From: Burkholderia sp. Bp9143
GTDB lineage: Bacteria > Pseudomonadota > Gammaproteobacteria > Burkholderiales > Burkholderiaceae
Direction: 5' to 3'
DNA: 64,000 nucleotides
Assembly (NCBI RefSeq): GCF_003853645.1
Contig: NZ_QTPO01000041.1
Coordinates: 17,157-81,156 of the forward strand
Shown: one piece after another, positions 16,341 to 25,400 of the stretch
Numbering within the stretch: the stretch's first letter is position 1
Layout: every line of letters begins with the position of its first letter
Position numbers and translations under genes: made by a program
Notes under the pieces: model-generated
The model's input: the letters and a program-made list of their open reading frames with translations, nothing else
Told to the model about the DNA's origin: nothing
Database searches by the model: none

Positions 16341-17078
16341 ATGAGTGCTCCATTTGAACTGACCGGCGACCTGATGGACCTGACGAGCTATCCGGCCTGG
16401 CTGCGCGACGTGGTCGGCGCGACCGACGAGCTGAAGGCGCGCGTTCGTTCGCATCCGGTGTTCGCGGCGATGGGCGGCGGGACGCTGCGCGCGTCGCAAC
16501 TGCACGCATTCTTCGTGACCGGCTGGGCGGTGGTCAGCCAGTTTCCGGAATACATGGCGATGAACCTGGTGAAGACCGCTGCCTATCGGTCGAGCGGCGA
16601 CGAGAAGGCGCGGCGCTATCTGATCCGCAATATCCGCGTCGAGCAGAATCACGTCGATCACTGGGCCAACTGGGCCGCGGAGTCGGGCGTGACGATCGAC
16701 ATGCTGCTGCGCGGCGACGCGCCGCTGGCCGGATTCTCGCTGAGCCACTGGTGCTGGCGGAGCGGCAGTACTGACGGGCTCGCGCCGAGCATCGCCGCGA
16801 CCAACTATGCGATCGAAGGCGTGACGGGCGAGTGGAGCGCGCTGTTGTGCGCATCGCCGTACGAACAGCAATTCGATCCGGCCGTGCGGCATCGCGCGAT
16901 GCGCTGGCTCAAGCTGCATGCCGAATACGACGATCGGCATCCGTGGGAAGCGCTCGACATCGTCGCGACGCTGCTCGGCCAGTCGCCCGCGGCGCGCGAC
17001 GTGCGGGACGTCGAGACGTCGATCCGCAAGAGCCTGAGCTATTTCCTGACGAGTCTCGATTGCTGCATGCATGTGTAG
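16341..17078 (+). CDS. PqqC/TenA-like haem-oxygenase-fold protein, probably diiron
   Basis: The 245-residue protein starts at ATG 16341 after GCGAGGAAC, 19 bases behind the GGDEF-EAL gene. The alpha-helical sequence carries metal-ligand patterns of haem-oxygenase-like diiron oxidases: FPEYMAMNL, IRVEQNHVDHW (E-x3-H), TNYAIEGVTGEW and LHAEYDDRHPWEAL. Relatives include PqqC, TenA, CADD and N-oxygenases. No pqq or thi genes are nearby. Coupling to a c-di-GMP protein and a response regulator suggests a signalling or small-molecule-producing role, but this is inference. Confidence 0.75.
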   Translation: MSAPFELTGDLMDLTSYPAWLRDVVGATDELKARVRSHPVFAAMGGGTLRASQLHAFFVTGWAVVSQFPEYMAMNLVKTAAYRSSGDEKARRYLIRNIRVEQNHVDHWANWAAESGVTIDMLLRGDAPLAGFSLSHWCWRSGSTDGLAPSIAATNYAIEGVTGEWSALLCASPYEQQFDPAVRHRAMRWLKLHAEYDDRHPWEALDIVATLLGQSPAARDVRDVETSIRKSLSYFLTSLDCCMHV

Positions 17079-17195
17079 TCGCCGGCGCCGCACGCTCGCG
17101 GATTCGTGCCGGCCGTGCCCGGCCGTTCCGGTCGGACGGCGGGTCGTTGTGACGTCGCGATGCGTCGTGCGGGCCGTCGTGCTGGACGATTTTCC

Positions 17196-17945
17196 ATGGC
17201 CACCCAAGTTCTCGTCGTAGAGCCCGATCCGCGCGTGCGCGACATGATCCGCGCGCTCCTGCGCGGCTGCCAGATCGATACGTCGGCGCTGGATGACGTA
17301 TCGCAACTGCTGTCCCGCGTGACGGCGGCACCGCCCGCCCTGATCGTGTTGCGGGTCGAACGGCCGGCCACGGCGATCTACATGGCGCTCGGTGCACTGC
17401 GGCGCGCCGGTCACGACATGCCGGTGATCGTGATCAGCCGCGACGCGCAGGTGGTCGACAAGGTCGTCGCGCTCGAGATCGGCGCGGACGACTACGTGGT
17501 GGAGCCGTTCGAGCCGATGGAACTGGTCGCACGCGTGCGCAGCGCGATGCGCCGCTACGTGCCGAACCGGTCCGGGTCGCCGCGCGGGCCGGGGCATGCC
17601 GAAACCTACGCGTTCGGCGACATCGAGGTGAATTTCGTGACGCGGCGCGCAACCCGCGCCGGAGATGACCTCGGGGTGCGCGCCAGCGAATTCGCGCTGC
17701 TCGAACTGTTCATTGCGCAGCCGATGCGCGTCCTGTCGCGCGCGGAGATCCTCGCGCTGCTGGGGCTGACCGTGGCCGGGCGCTCCGAGCGCGGGCTCGA
17801 CGTGCTGATCTTCCGGCTGCGCAACCTGGTCGAGCAGGCGGTCGGCGACTATCGCTATATCCGCACCGTGCGCGGGAAGGGCTACATGTTCGTTCCGCTC
17901 GGCACGCTGGCGGACGACGACGCGGACCCGCCGCCGAATGCGTGA
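17196..17945 (+). CDS. Atypical OmpR-type response regulator with a degenerate receiver
   Basis: From ATG 17196 the protein has 250 residues: receiver at 1-118 and OmpR/PhoB winged helix at about 140-235 ending YIRTVRGKGYMFVP. In the receiver the phospho-acceptor position in the LIVLxV strand is Arg53 rather than Asp, the invariant Lys of the DDYxxKPF motif is Glu103 (VVEPFEP), and the second acidic-pocket residue is Pro10. Ser81 occupies the Thr/Ser switch position. Normal phosphorylation therefore seems impossible; the Arg/Glu exchange could form a reversed salt bridge. It is probably a constitutive or ligand-controlled regulator. No partner kinase is adjacent. Confidence 0.88.
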   Translation: MATQVLVVEPDPRVRDMIRALLRGCQIDTSALDDVSQLLSRVTAAPPALIVLRVERPATAIYMALGALRRAGHDMPVIVISRDAQVVDKVVALEIGADDYVVEPFEPMELVARVRSAMRRYVPNRSGSPRGPGHAETYAFGDIEVNFVTRRATRAGDDLGVRASEFALLELFIAQPMRVLSRAEILALLGLTVAGRSERGLDVLIFRLRNLVEQAVGDYRYIRTVRGKGYMFVPLGTLADDDADPPPNA

Positions 17946-18063
17946 GCGGGACGGGGCGCGGGCATCGCGCTCCGGTTCCAGCGTCTCCGGCGCGTCAGGT
18001 GCCGGCGTCGACAGGCCGTCTCATACCCCCATCGCCCCAATCCTTCATCGGGGCGACCCGCCA

Positions 18064-18092
18064 TTGTCGTTATAGAACGACCGTGCTAAATT
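18064..18092 (+). promoter_or_regulatory. Promoter with overlapping palindromic operator for the quinone oxidoreductase gene
   Basis: TTGTCG (18064-18069) and TAAATT (18087-18092) are 17 bases apart. A perfect palindrome GTCGTT-ATAG-AACGAC (18066-18081) and an overlapping near-palindrome TAGAACGACCGTGCTA (18073-18088) fill the spacer. The latter resembles TetR-family operators. No TetR gene is in the window. Confidence 0.6.
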
Positions 18093-18206
18093 CCCCGCCA
18101 GCACTTGCAGTCACCGACCCAATCATCCGGTTCCGGCAACGGCGCCAACGGGCGCGCCGGCGCGCGGCCCGATGCGCGGCGACGTCGCGCAAGGAGAGAC
18201 GAGAAC

Positions 18207-19187
18207 ATGAAAGCCCTGTTGTGTACCGCATTCGGCCCGATCGACCGCTTGCGCATCGAGGACGTCGCGATTCCCGAACCGGCCGCCGGTCAGGTGCGGA
18301 TTCGCGTGAAGGCGGCGTCGCTCAATTTCCCCGATGCGCTGATCGTCCAGGGCTTGTATCAGGTGAAGCCGGCACTGCCGTTCTCGCCCGGCGCGGAATT
18401 CGCCGGCGTGATCGACGCGGTCGGTGACGGCGTGAGCGCTTGGCGGCCGGGCGACGAGGTGGTCGCGTTCACCGGTCATGGCGGCTTCGCCGAGCACTGC
18501 GTGGCCGACGTGCACCAGATCGCGGCGCTGCCGCCGCGGATGACGTTCGAGCAGGGCGCGGCGCTCGTGCTGGCCTACGGCACGTCGCTGCATGCGCTGC
18601 AGCAACGTGCGCGCCTGCAGCAGGGCGAGACGCTGCTGGTGCTGGGCGCGGCCGGCGGCGTCGGGCTGGCCGCGATCGAGATCGCGAAGGCGCTGGGCGC
18701 GCGCGTGATCGCGGCCGCGTCGAGCGCGGACAAGCTCGCACTGTGCCGCGAAGCAGGCGCCGACGACACGATCGACTATGCGACCGAGGACCTGCGGCGC
18801 CGTGTCGACGAACTGACCGGCGGACGCGGCGCGGACGTCGTCTACGATCCGGTCGGCGGCGCGTACAGCGAGGCGGCGCTGCGCGCGACCGCGTGGCGCG
18901 GCCGGTTCCTCGTGGTCGGCTTCGCGGCCGGCGAGATTCCGAAGATCGCGCTGAACCTTGCGCTGCTCAAGGAGCGCGATATCCTCGGCGTGTTCTGGGG
19001 CGACGCGGTGCGGCGCGACCCCGCGCAGCATGCGGCGAACATGCGCCAGCTCGCGCAATGGTTCGCGGCCGGCAAGGTGCGGCCCGCGATCACCGAGCGC
19101 GTGCCGCTGACGGGTGCGGCCGACGCAATTGCGCGCATGGCGAACCGGCAGGTCAAGGGCAAGGTCGTGATCCTGCCGGACGCGTGA
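18207..19187 (+). CDS. NADPH:quinone oxidoreductase family protein (zinc-free MDR)
   Basis: ATG 18207 follows AAGGAGAGAC and gives 326 residues. Family features are the N-terminal GroES-like domain (SLNFPDALIVQGLYQ, PGAEFAGVI), the nucleotide-binding LGAAGGVGLAAIEIAKALGA, and no zinc-binding cysteines. Such enzymes reduce quinones or enoyl compounds with NADPH in the cytosol. The promoter immediately upstream carries a palindromic operator, so induction by a toxic or electrophilic compound is plausible. The NTF2-like gene follows after about 90 bases. Confidence 0.9.
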   Translation: MKALLCTAFGPIDRLRIEDVAIPEPAAGQVRIRVKAASLNFPDALIVQGLYQVKPALPFSPGAEFAGVIDAVGDGVSAWRPGDEVVAFTGHGGFAEHCVADVHQIAALPPRMTFEQGAALVLAYGTSLHALQQRARLQQGETLLVLGAAGGVGLAAIEIAKALGARVIAAASSADKLALCREAGADDTIDYATEDLRRRVDELTGGRGADVVYDPVGGAYSEAALRATAWRGRFLVVGFAAGEIPKIALNLALLKERDILGVFWGDAVRRDPAQHAANMRQLAQWFAAGKVRPAITERVPLTGAADAIARMANRQVKGKVVILPDA

Positions 19188-19278
19188 TCACGCTGACGCG
19201 GAGTCATGCGGCGGCGGTCCGATCGGGCGCCGCCTTCGAGCGAGGTTCTTTCGTGTCGCGTTACCGGAGTCGTTGACC

Positions 19279-19716
19279 ATGCAACCCCTGTCGAATCTGC
19301 AACCCGCCGTCGCGACATCGCTCGCCAAGTGGCACGCGATGATCGCGCGCAAGGATTTCGGCGAACTCGACACGATCGTCCATCCGGACGCCGTGTTCCG
19401 CTCGCCGATGGCGTTCAAGCCGTACGGGCCGGCGCCCGCGCTGCTGCTGGCGCTGCGCACGGTGCTCACGATCCTCGAGAACTTCGAGTACCACCGCCAG
19501 TTCGTCGACGACGACGGCACGAGCGTCGTGCTGGAATTCAGTGCGATGGTCGGCGACAAGCGGCTGAAGGGGATCGACATGATCCGCTTCGACGTCGACG
19601 GGCGGATCGTCGAATTCGAGGTGATGATCCGGCCGTTGAATGCGCTGCAGGCGCTCGGCGCGGAAATGGGCGCGCGGCTCGGGCAGCAGCTTCCCGCGTT
19701 CAAGATCGGCGAGTGA
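19279..19716 (+). CDS. NTF2-like (SnoaL-type) protein
   Basis: From ATG 19279, with GGAG about ten bases upstream, the 145-residue protein matches the nuclear-transport-factor-2 cone fold: an N-terminal helix (LAKWHAMIARKDFGELDTIV), HPDAVFRSP, then curved strands with MIRFDVDGRIVEFEVMIRP. These are small cytosolic enzymes or ligand-binding proteins; activity cannot be assigned. It is probably co-transcribed with the quinone oxidoreductase gene. Confidence 0.8.
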   Translation: MQPLSNLQPAVATSLAKWHAMIARKDFGELDTIVHPDAVFRSPMAFKPYGPAPALLLALRTVLTILENFEYHRQFVDDDGTSVVLEFSAMVGDKRLKGIDMIRFDVDGRIVEFEVMIRPLNALQALGAEMGARLGQQLPAFKIGE

Positions 19717-19880
19717 CGCGCACGAATCCGGTGAAATGCCGCCGGTGAAACGTCGGAAACGTGGAACGCATCGCATCGCATCGAGCGCCGCGTCGGCGTA
19801 CGGCGATGCTGGCGGGATCACGGAACACGCGCCGTTTCGCACGGCGGACGCGACGTCGCGAGACATCACGCAGCGCACAT

Positions 19881-21251
19881 TCATCCGCGCGGCGTGACCG
19901 GACTCGCGCGATCGCTTCGATCATGCGTCATGCGCGCGGGCGCATCGCCCGGGAAGTCCGGCAACGCCCGCACCGGCAGCGACATCACGAAGCGTGCGCC
20001 GCCGAGCGGCGAGTCCTCGAGCCGCACGTCGCCGCCGTGCACGAGCGCGACGCGCCGCACGATCGCGAGCCCGAGACCGAACCCGCCGGTCTGCCGGTCG
20101 CGGCTCGAATCGAGTCGCTGGAACGGTTCGAACACGCGCGCGCGGTCGGCGACCGGAATGCCGGGGCCGTCATCGTCGACGCTCAGCACCAGCGCGCCGG
20201 ATGCATCGTGCGTCGCCGACAGCAGGACGGTGCGCGACGCATAGCGTGTGCCGTTGCGGATCAGGTTCAGCAGCGCACGCGCGACGAGCTTCGGGTCGCA
20301 CACGTGGGTGGCGGGCGCGCCGGTCGTCGACACGCCGAGCGTGAGGCCGCGGTCGGCGACGTCGTTCGCGACGTTGCCGGCGACGCTGTCGATCAGTGCA
20401 TCGACGACGACGTCCATCGGCGCGAGCTCGCTTGCGCCTTGTTCGAGGCGCCCGATCGTCAGCAGCTCGGTCACCAGATCGTCGAGTTCGCGCACGTCGC
20501 GCCGCAGTTCATCGCGGCGTTCGCGCATCCGGCCGCTCTCGTCGGATTCGGCGAGCAGCGCGAGCCCGAATTCGAGGCGAGCGAGCGGCGTCTTCAGCTC
20601 GTGCGAGATCCCGTGCATCATTTCGCGCTGCTGCTTGATCGATGCCTCGATCCGCTCGGCCATGTCGTTGAACTGCTGCGACAGCGCGTAGATGTTCGAC
20701 CGCCCGGACAGCCTCACGCGCGTCGACAGGTTGCCCGCGCCGAACGCATGCGCGGCGGCCTGCAGCTTGCGCAGGTCGCGCCAGTGATACGAAATCCACA
20801 GCACGACCGCAAGCAGCGCGGCGAGCGCGAGCAGCAGGTACGCGTAGATCTTGATGTCGAGGTCGGGTGCCTCGGTCGGGCGCGCGTGCAGCACCGAGCC
20901 GTCCGCGAGCGGCATGTAGTAATCCTTGGCGTCGTAACCGATCGCGATCCGGCCGGCGTCGAGATCGTGCAGCGGCGTGCCGCTCAATTGCGCGCGGGCG
21001 TCGGCCATCGTCATGAAGCCGAATCCCTCGTTGCCGTGCTTCGCGAGTTCGCGCAGCGCGAGCGTGCGCTGCGCGCCCGGGTGGCGCTCCAGATAATCGT
21101 TCAGCACGAACGCGTAGGTCGTCAGCGAATCGCGCTGCGCCTGCGCGACGCGATCATAGAAGATCCGGTCGAACGAGAACTGGATGAACGCGATCGATCC
21201 GGCGACGCACAGGATCACGATGAGGTACAGCCTGATCAACGGGCGCAGCAT
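19881..21251 (-). CDS. Sensor histidine kinase, RstB-like
   Basis: The 456-residue inner-membrane kinase has a first membrane segment at about 5-24, a periplasmic loop to about 133, a second segment at 134-154, a HAMP-like region, the H-box HGISHELKTPL with phospho-accepting His217, and the ATP-binding N, G1 and G2 boxes (NLIRNGTRYA, DDDGPGIP, GGFGLGLAI). Its ATG abuts the response-regulator stop (TAAATG), so the pair is translationally coupled. The periplasmic region and partner resemble RstB/RstA of enterobacteria. The signal is unknown. Confidence 0.9.
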   Translation of the reverse strand: MLRPLIRLYLIVILCVAGSIAFIQFSFDRIFYDRVAQAQRDSLTTYAFVLNDYLERHPGAQRTLALRELAKHGNEGFGFMTMADARAQLSGTPLHDLDAGRIAIGYDAKDYYMPLADGSVLHARPTEAPDLDIKIYAYLLLALAALLAVVLWISYHWRDLRKLQAAAHAFGAGNLSTRVRLSGRSNIYALSQQFNDMAERIEASIKQQREMMHGISHELKTPLARLEFGLALLAESDESGRMRERRDELRRDVRELDDLVTELLTIGRLEQGASELAPMDVVVDALIDSVAGNVANDVADRGLTLGVSTTGAPATHVCDPKLVARALLNLIRNGTRYASRTVLLSATHDASGALVLSVDDDGPGIPVADRARVFEPFQRLDSSRDRQTGGFGLGLAIVRRVALVHGGDVRLEDSPLGGARFVMSLPVRALPDFPGDAPARMTHDRSDRASPVTPRG

Positions 21252-21977
21252 TTACTCGTCCCACGCGGAAGGGCTGAATAGATAGCCGCGGCCCCAGATC
21301 GTCTTGATCTTGTGCGGCTCCGACGACGCATCCTCGAAACGGCGGCGCAGCTTCGAGATGCCGGAATCGACCGAGCGGTCGAGCCCGTCGAACTCGATCC
21401 CGCGCAACTGCTTCAGGATGTCGTCGCGGCTCAGCACGGTGCCGGCCGCGCGCGCGAGGATCAGCAGCAGGTTGAATTCGGCCGTCTTCAGGTCGACCGG
21501 CTCGCCGCGCCACGTGACCGTGCGGTTCGGCGGCGAGATCGTCAGTTCGCCGAATACGAGCGCTTCGGGCGCGGCGGCGGGGGCGTCCGTCACGGCCGGC
21601 TGCGCGCGGCGCAACAGCGCGCGGGCGCGCGCCACCAGCACGCGCGGCTCGATCGGCTTCGTCACGTAGTCGTCGGCGCCGGTTTCGAGGCCCGCGACCT
21701 GATCGTAGACGTCCGCGCGCGCGGTGAGAATCAGCACCGGGACGTTGGTGAACGCGCGAATGCGCCGGCACACCTCCATCCCGTCGAGATTCGGCAGCAT
21801 CAGGTCGAGTATCACGAGCGCCGGCTGGTGCTCGCGCACCGCCGCGACGGCCAGGTCGCCGCGCCGCACGACCGTCACCGCGAATTCATAGTTGTCGAGG
21901 TATTCGCGCACGAGCTGCGCGAGGCGGTCGTCGTCCTCGATCAGCAGTACACGGTATTTGAGCGGATTGTCGTACAT
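21252..21977 (-). CDS. OmpR-family response regulator, RstA-like
   Basis: ATG 21977 follows GAGGAGA and gives 241 residues. The receiver is canonical, with LLIEDDDRL, phospho-acceptor Asp58 in VILDLMLP, and Lys in TKPIEP; the C-terminal winged helix ends IWGRGYLFSPSAW. It is the first gene of the pair with the RstB-like kinase. A MipA/OmpV gene is divergent 213 bases away and is a likely target, but no operator was identified. Confidence 0.92.
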   Translation of the reverse strand: MYDNPLKYRVLLIEDDDRLAQLVREYLDNYEFAVTVVRRGDLAVAAVREHQPALVILDLMLPNLDGMEVCRRIRAFTNVPVLILTARADVYDQVAGLETGADDYVTKPIEPRVLVARARALLRRAQPAVTDAPAAAPEALVFGELTISPPNRTVTWRGEPVDLKTAEFNLLLILARAAGTVLSRDDILKQLRGIEFDGLDRSVDSGISKLRRRFEDASSEPHKIKTIWGRGYLFSPSAWDE

Positions 21978-22190
21978 GGTCTCCTCGATACGCACGCGTC
22001 GTCCCGCATCCCGGCAGGCGGACGCGCGGCGCGGCACGCGAATTCTATCCGGCGTTCCGGCGGCCCGGGCGGCAGGACGACAATCGCGAACAATCGAACA
22101 CAATTGCGCACAGATTCCCCGCAGATTCCGGACAGTCTCGGCGCACGGCGGCACCTAGACTTCGGGCTCCGTCACTCTTATCTCGATATT

Positions 22191-22970
22191 GTGCGCTCAA
22201 CCCTTCGCCGCTCCCGCTACTGTGTGCCGCTTGCCGGCCTGACCCTTGCCGCCGCCGCCCACGCGGAAAACCAGTATTCGCTTTCGCTCGGCGGCGGGTT
22301 CGCGCCGCGCTACCCGGGGAGCAACCAGTATCGCGGCGTCGTCGCGCCGGGGTTTGCCGCGACGTTCGGCAACGGCTTCTTCATCGACAGCACCAAAGGC
22401 GCCGGCTACCGGCTGGACCTGCCGCACGGTGCGTTCGTGTCTGCCGCGGTGAACTATGACCCGGGCCGTACGGACGAGAACCGCTTCGACCTGCCGGGTT
22501 CGGACTACCTGAAGGGGATGGGCCGGATTCCCGGTTCGGTGCTCGTGGGCGTGCGGGCAGGCGTGACGCTGTTCAATGCGGCCGAACTGAGCGTCACGGT
22601 CGACACCCCGGTGACGCATACGTCGCGCGGCGTGTCGGGGCATGTCGACCTCGCGGTGCCCGTGCTCAGGACCGCGCAGCACGAGATCATCGTGACGGGC
22701 AGCGTGCATGCCGGCACCGGACGCTACACGCAGACGTTCTACGGCGTGACCGATGCGCAGGCGATGACGAGCCGGTTCCGGCCATATTCGACGAGCGGCG
22801 GGATCGACAGCGCGACGATGTCGGTCGCGTGGAACTGGAACCTGTCGCGGCACTGGTCGGTGCTCGCGACCGGCGGCGTGACGCGGCTGCTCGGGCGCTA
22901 TGGCGACAGCCCGATCGTCCAGTCACGCAGCAACTACTACGGGATGGCCGGCGCGACCTACACGTTCTGA
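22191..22970 (+). CDS. MipA/OmpV-family outer-membrane protein
   Basis: I use GTG 22191, giving 259 residues with a basic N-terminus, a hydrophobic core and a cleavage-like AHA-EN. The mature protein shows alternating outer-membrane strands and motifs of the MipA/OmpV family (SLGGGFAPRYPGSNQYRG at the start, GMAGATYTF with terminal Phe). The family includes scaffold proteins for murein enzymes and osmotic or porin-like proteins. The ribosome site is weak. Divergence from the RstAB-like pair suggests regulation by it. Confidence 0.82.
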   Translation: MRSTLRRSRYCVPLAGLTLAAAAHAENQYSLSLGGGFAPRYPGSNQYRGVVAPGFAATFGNGFFIDSTKGAGYRLDLPHGAFVSAAVNYDPGRTDENRFDLPGSDYLKGMGRIPGSVLVGVRAGVTLFNAAELSVTVDTPVTHTSRGVSGHVDLAVPVLRTAQHEIIVTGSVHAGTGRYTQTFYGVTDAQAMTSRFRPYSTSGGIDSATMSVAWNWNLSRHWSVLATGGVTRLLGRYGDSPIVQSRSNYYGMAGATYTF

Positions 22971-23248
22971 ACGGGATGCCGGCGCGCGCATGCCGCATGC
23001 GAGGCGTCGGCGCCGGCGTCGCGCCGTCGCGGCGAATCGCGTGCGGTAACATGCAGGCGGTCCGGCGTCACGCCGGGCCTGCGACGCCGGTGCGCCGAAA
23101 CGGCGCGACCGTGTCGTGCAATGCCGCCATTCGCCGGCCGCCATCCGCCAGGAATCGGCCCGCGGCGCGCGGTACCGATCACGCATGCGACGCCCGGCCG
23201 TGCATGCAGGCCGCACATGAACCGCCGGGCCGCGACAGGGAGAAACCG

Positions 23249-23584
23249 ATGAAGAACACGATCGCGATACTCGTGGCACTAGTTGCGAGCGCAACCTTTT
23301 CGGGATGTGCGGACGTGAACGCGAAGCACCCCAACGCCACCGCCGGCGGCGCGGTGATGAACCCCGCACCGTCGGGCACCGTGAACGCATGCAAGGCGGA
23401 CGCCGCGCCGGACGACGCGCTGATCGGCAAGACCGAGGCCGATGCGGCGGCGCTGCTCGACGGCTGCCTGTGGCGCGTGCTCGAGCGCGATGGCCAGTCG
23501 TTGCCGGGCACGATGGACTATCGCCAGGAGCGGCGCGACCTCGGCATTCGCGACGGCAAGGTGATCTGGGTGCGGCGCGGGTGA
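23249..23584 (+). CDS. Lipoprotein resembling I78-family peptidase inhibitors
   Basis: ATG 23249 follows CAGGGAG. The 111-residue product has a lipoprotein signal ending SGC (Cys20). The mature part has the I78 layout: an N-terminal Cys, LIGKTEADAAALL, a middle WRVL strand, PGTMDYRQERRDLGI and KVIWVRRG. I78 proteins are small elastase or subtilisin-type protease inhibitors. Lipidation would place it at the outer membrane facing the periplasm, perhaps guarding against proteases. The final Cys-Gly of many members is Arg-Gly here. Confidence 0.7.
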   Translation: MKNTIAILVALVASATFSGCADVNAKHPNATAGGAVMNPAPSGTVNACKADAAPDDALIGKTEADAAALLDGCLWRVLERDGQSLPGTMDYRQERRDLGIRDGKVIWVRRG

Positions 23585-23854
23585 TGGATCGGGGCGGTGG
23601 GGATGCGGTGGCGGCCGAAGTTGCGGCTGTCGCTGCCGGAATCGCCGACGTCGCGCCAATTGCGCGTGGTTTTCCGCACGAACGGCACCGCCGAGCTGCA
23701 GTGAGTCGACGACATGAACGTGCCCGAGCTCACGTCGACGCAGGAGACGTGAGCGCCATCGCCGACATCAGCCTGAACGATGCGACAGACGGTCGTCTGC
23801 TAGTCCGCCGGCCGTTGACGCACGCCGGTTGCCGACGCACGCGGGCCCCGCGCG

Positions 23855-25075
23855 TTACTTCGAGATATACCAGAGCGCGTCGGTGTTGACGCGCGTCGCC
23901 GGCGTGGCCGCAGCCGGCGGCTGGGTCGTTGCGGCGGGCGGCGGCGTGTTCGACGTCACGGCCGTGGGCCATGTTGCTGGCGCGCTCGATGACGACGTAG
24001 TCGCCGTGCTTGCGGTCGTTGCCGATCCCGACGTCGACGGCGTGTCCAGATACCACAGCGCATCGGCCGACGCCGCGCGCCTGGACGACGCATTTGCAGC
24101 CGGTTGCTTCGCCGCAGGCGCCGTGGCAGCCGTCGTACCCGAACGCTGCGTTCCCGCTGCCGTTCCCGCCCCGGCCTGCGCAGTCGTCCCCGCCGCGCCG
24201 CGCTGCGCGCGCGCCTCGAACGGCCCGAGCTGGAAGATTAACGTTTGCGCGGGACGCGTCAGAACGGCATACGGGAATTGCAGCTCCCACGACATCAACA
24301 CGCGGCCCGACGACGTCTCGGTGAAGATCGCCGGCACGTGCTTCATGTCGCTGAACTGCACGTAGATCCGCGCGCCGTCGTCGAACACCTGGGTCGGCTT
24401 GGCCTGGTCGGCGCCCGTGACGGTCCAGCCGAAGTTGTACGTGCCGGCCGGGCCGGCGGGCCCGCCTTGCGGTTGCGGCGGCGGTGCGGCCGGCGCGAGC
24501 GTGCGCGGCCGCGTGACCGGCGGCGCCGACACGCTCAGGCTCGCGAACGGGTTGTACGCCTGCACCTGCTGTGGCGGCGTAAAGGAGGGGGGAAGGATGG
24601 GCATGGGAGTATCCGGCGAATCCGGCAGGGTCCGGATTGCATCATAGACCTTGCGGGCATACGCGAGGCGCTTGTCGGGCGACGCGGAGTTGTACGCGCC
24701 GATCGCGTTCCAGTTGGCGCCGAGCTGGCGGATGTTCTGCGACAGGATCCACGCGCCGACGTACGCGTTGGTGCACGCATCGAACAGGCTTTCTCGCGTG
24801 ATGCCTTCGCGCGCGAGCGTCGGCAGCCAGGTGCTGTTGATCTGCATCAGCCCGATGTCGACGGTGCCGTTCGTGTTGGTGTTGACGGCGTTCGGATTCA
24901 TCCCCGATTCGACCTGCGCGATGCCGCGCAGCAGGCTCACGCTCACTTTCTGGAACGTGGCCGCGTCGTCGAGGCAGTCGGCCCGCGCGAACCCGTGCAG
25001 CGCGCACGACAACGCGATCGTCGCAGCGAGCTTCGGCGTGGCGTGGCTGATCGAACGGGCAGTCTGACGCGGCAT
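23855..25075 (-). CDS. Lytic transglycosylase fused to a VirB9/TrbG-like domain
   Basis: The 406-residue exported protein (signal to about residue 32, FARA-DC) begins with a VirB1-type lytic transglycosylase: IAQVESGMNPNAVN with catalytic Glu56, IGLMQINSTWLP, and NIRQLGANWNAIGAYNS. A proline-rich linker leads to a segment at about 205-285 (PTQVFDDGARIYVQFSD, PAIFTETSSGRVL) that matches the C-terminal beta domain of VirB9/TrbG/CagX. An Ala/Thr-rich tail carries two copies of DALWY, one at the very C-terminus. VirB1 and VirB9 functions are normally separate proteins of type IV secretion; no other T4SS gene is nearby. It may bind an outer-membrane partner while cutting peptidoglycan. Confidence 0.8.
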   Translation of the reverse strand: MPRQTARSISHATPKLAATIALSCALHGFARADCLDDAATFQKVSVSLLRGIAQVESGMNPNAVNTNTNGTVDIGLMQINSTWLPTLAREGITRESLFDACTNAYVGAWILSQNIRQLGANWNAIGAYNSASPDKRLAYARKVYDAIRTLPDSPDTPMPILPPSFTPPQQVQAYNPFASLSVSAPPVTRPRTLAPAAPPPQPQGGPAGPAGTYNFGWTVTGADQAKPTQVFDDGARIYVQFSDMKHVPAIFTETSSGRVLMSWELQFPYAVLTRPAQTLIFQLGPFEARAQRGAAGTTAQAGAGTAAGTQRSGTTAATAPAAKQPAANASSRRAASADALWYLDTPSTSGSATTASTATTSSSSAPATWPTAVTSNTPPPAATTQPPAAATPATRVNTDALWYISK

Positions 25076-25400
25076 GGCAGGATGGGGCGGAATCCGGCCG
25101 CCCGGTGCAAGGAAATTACGCAGACGCGAAGTGTGCCATAGCGCGCAGTCAAATGGCTCGCGTCAAACTTTCCTTTGCATTTGCCGGCGCATTTGTCGGC
25201 GCATTTCCCTCGGCGCTGGTATCGAAGCGCGACAGGACTGAATCGGTAAAAAAGGCTGATTTTCGCGCGCATGCCGGCGGGCGGCCGCTATCGCAATACT
25301 GACGCGACGCGTCGGTTGCGCGGCGAATGCGGCAGTGAGTGGCGCAACGACGCGGATGATAAAAGGCGCAACCGCCGGTGCGCGGGCTGGAGAAACGACG

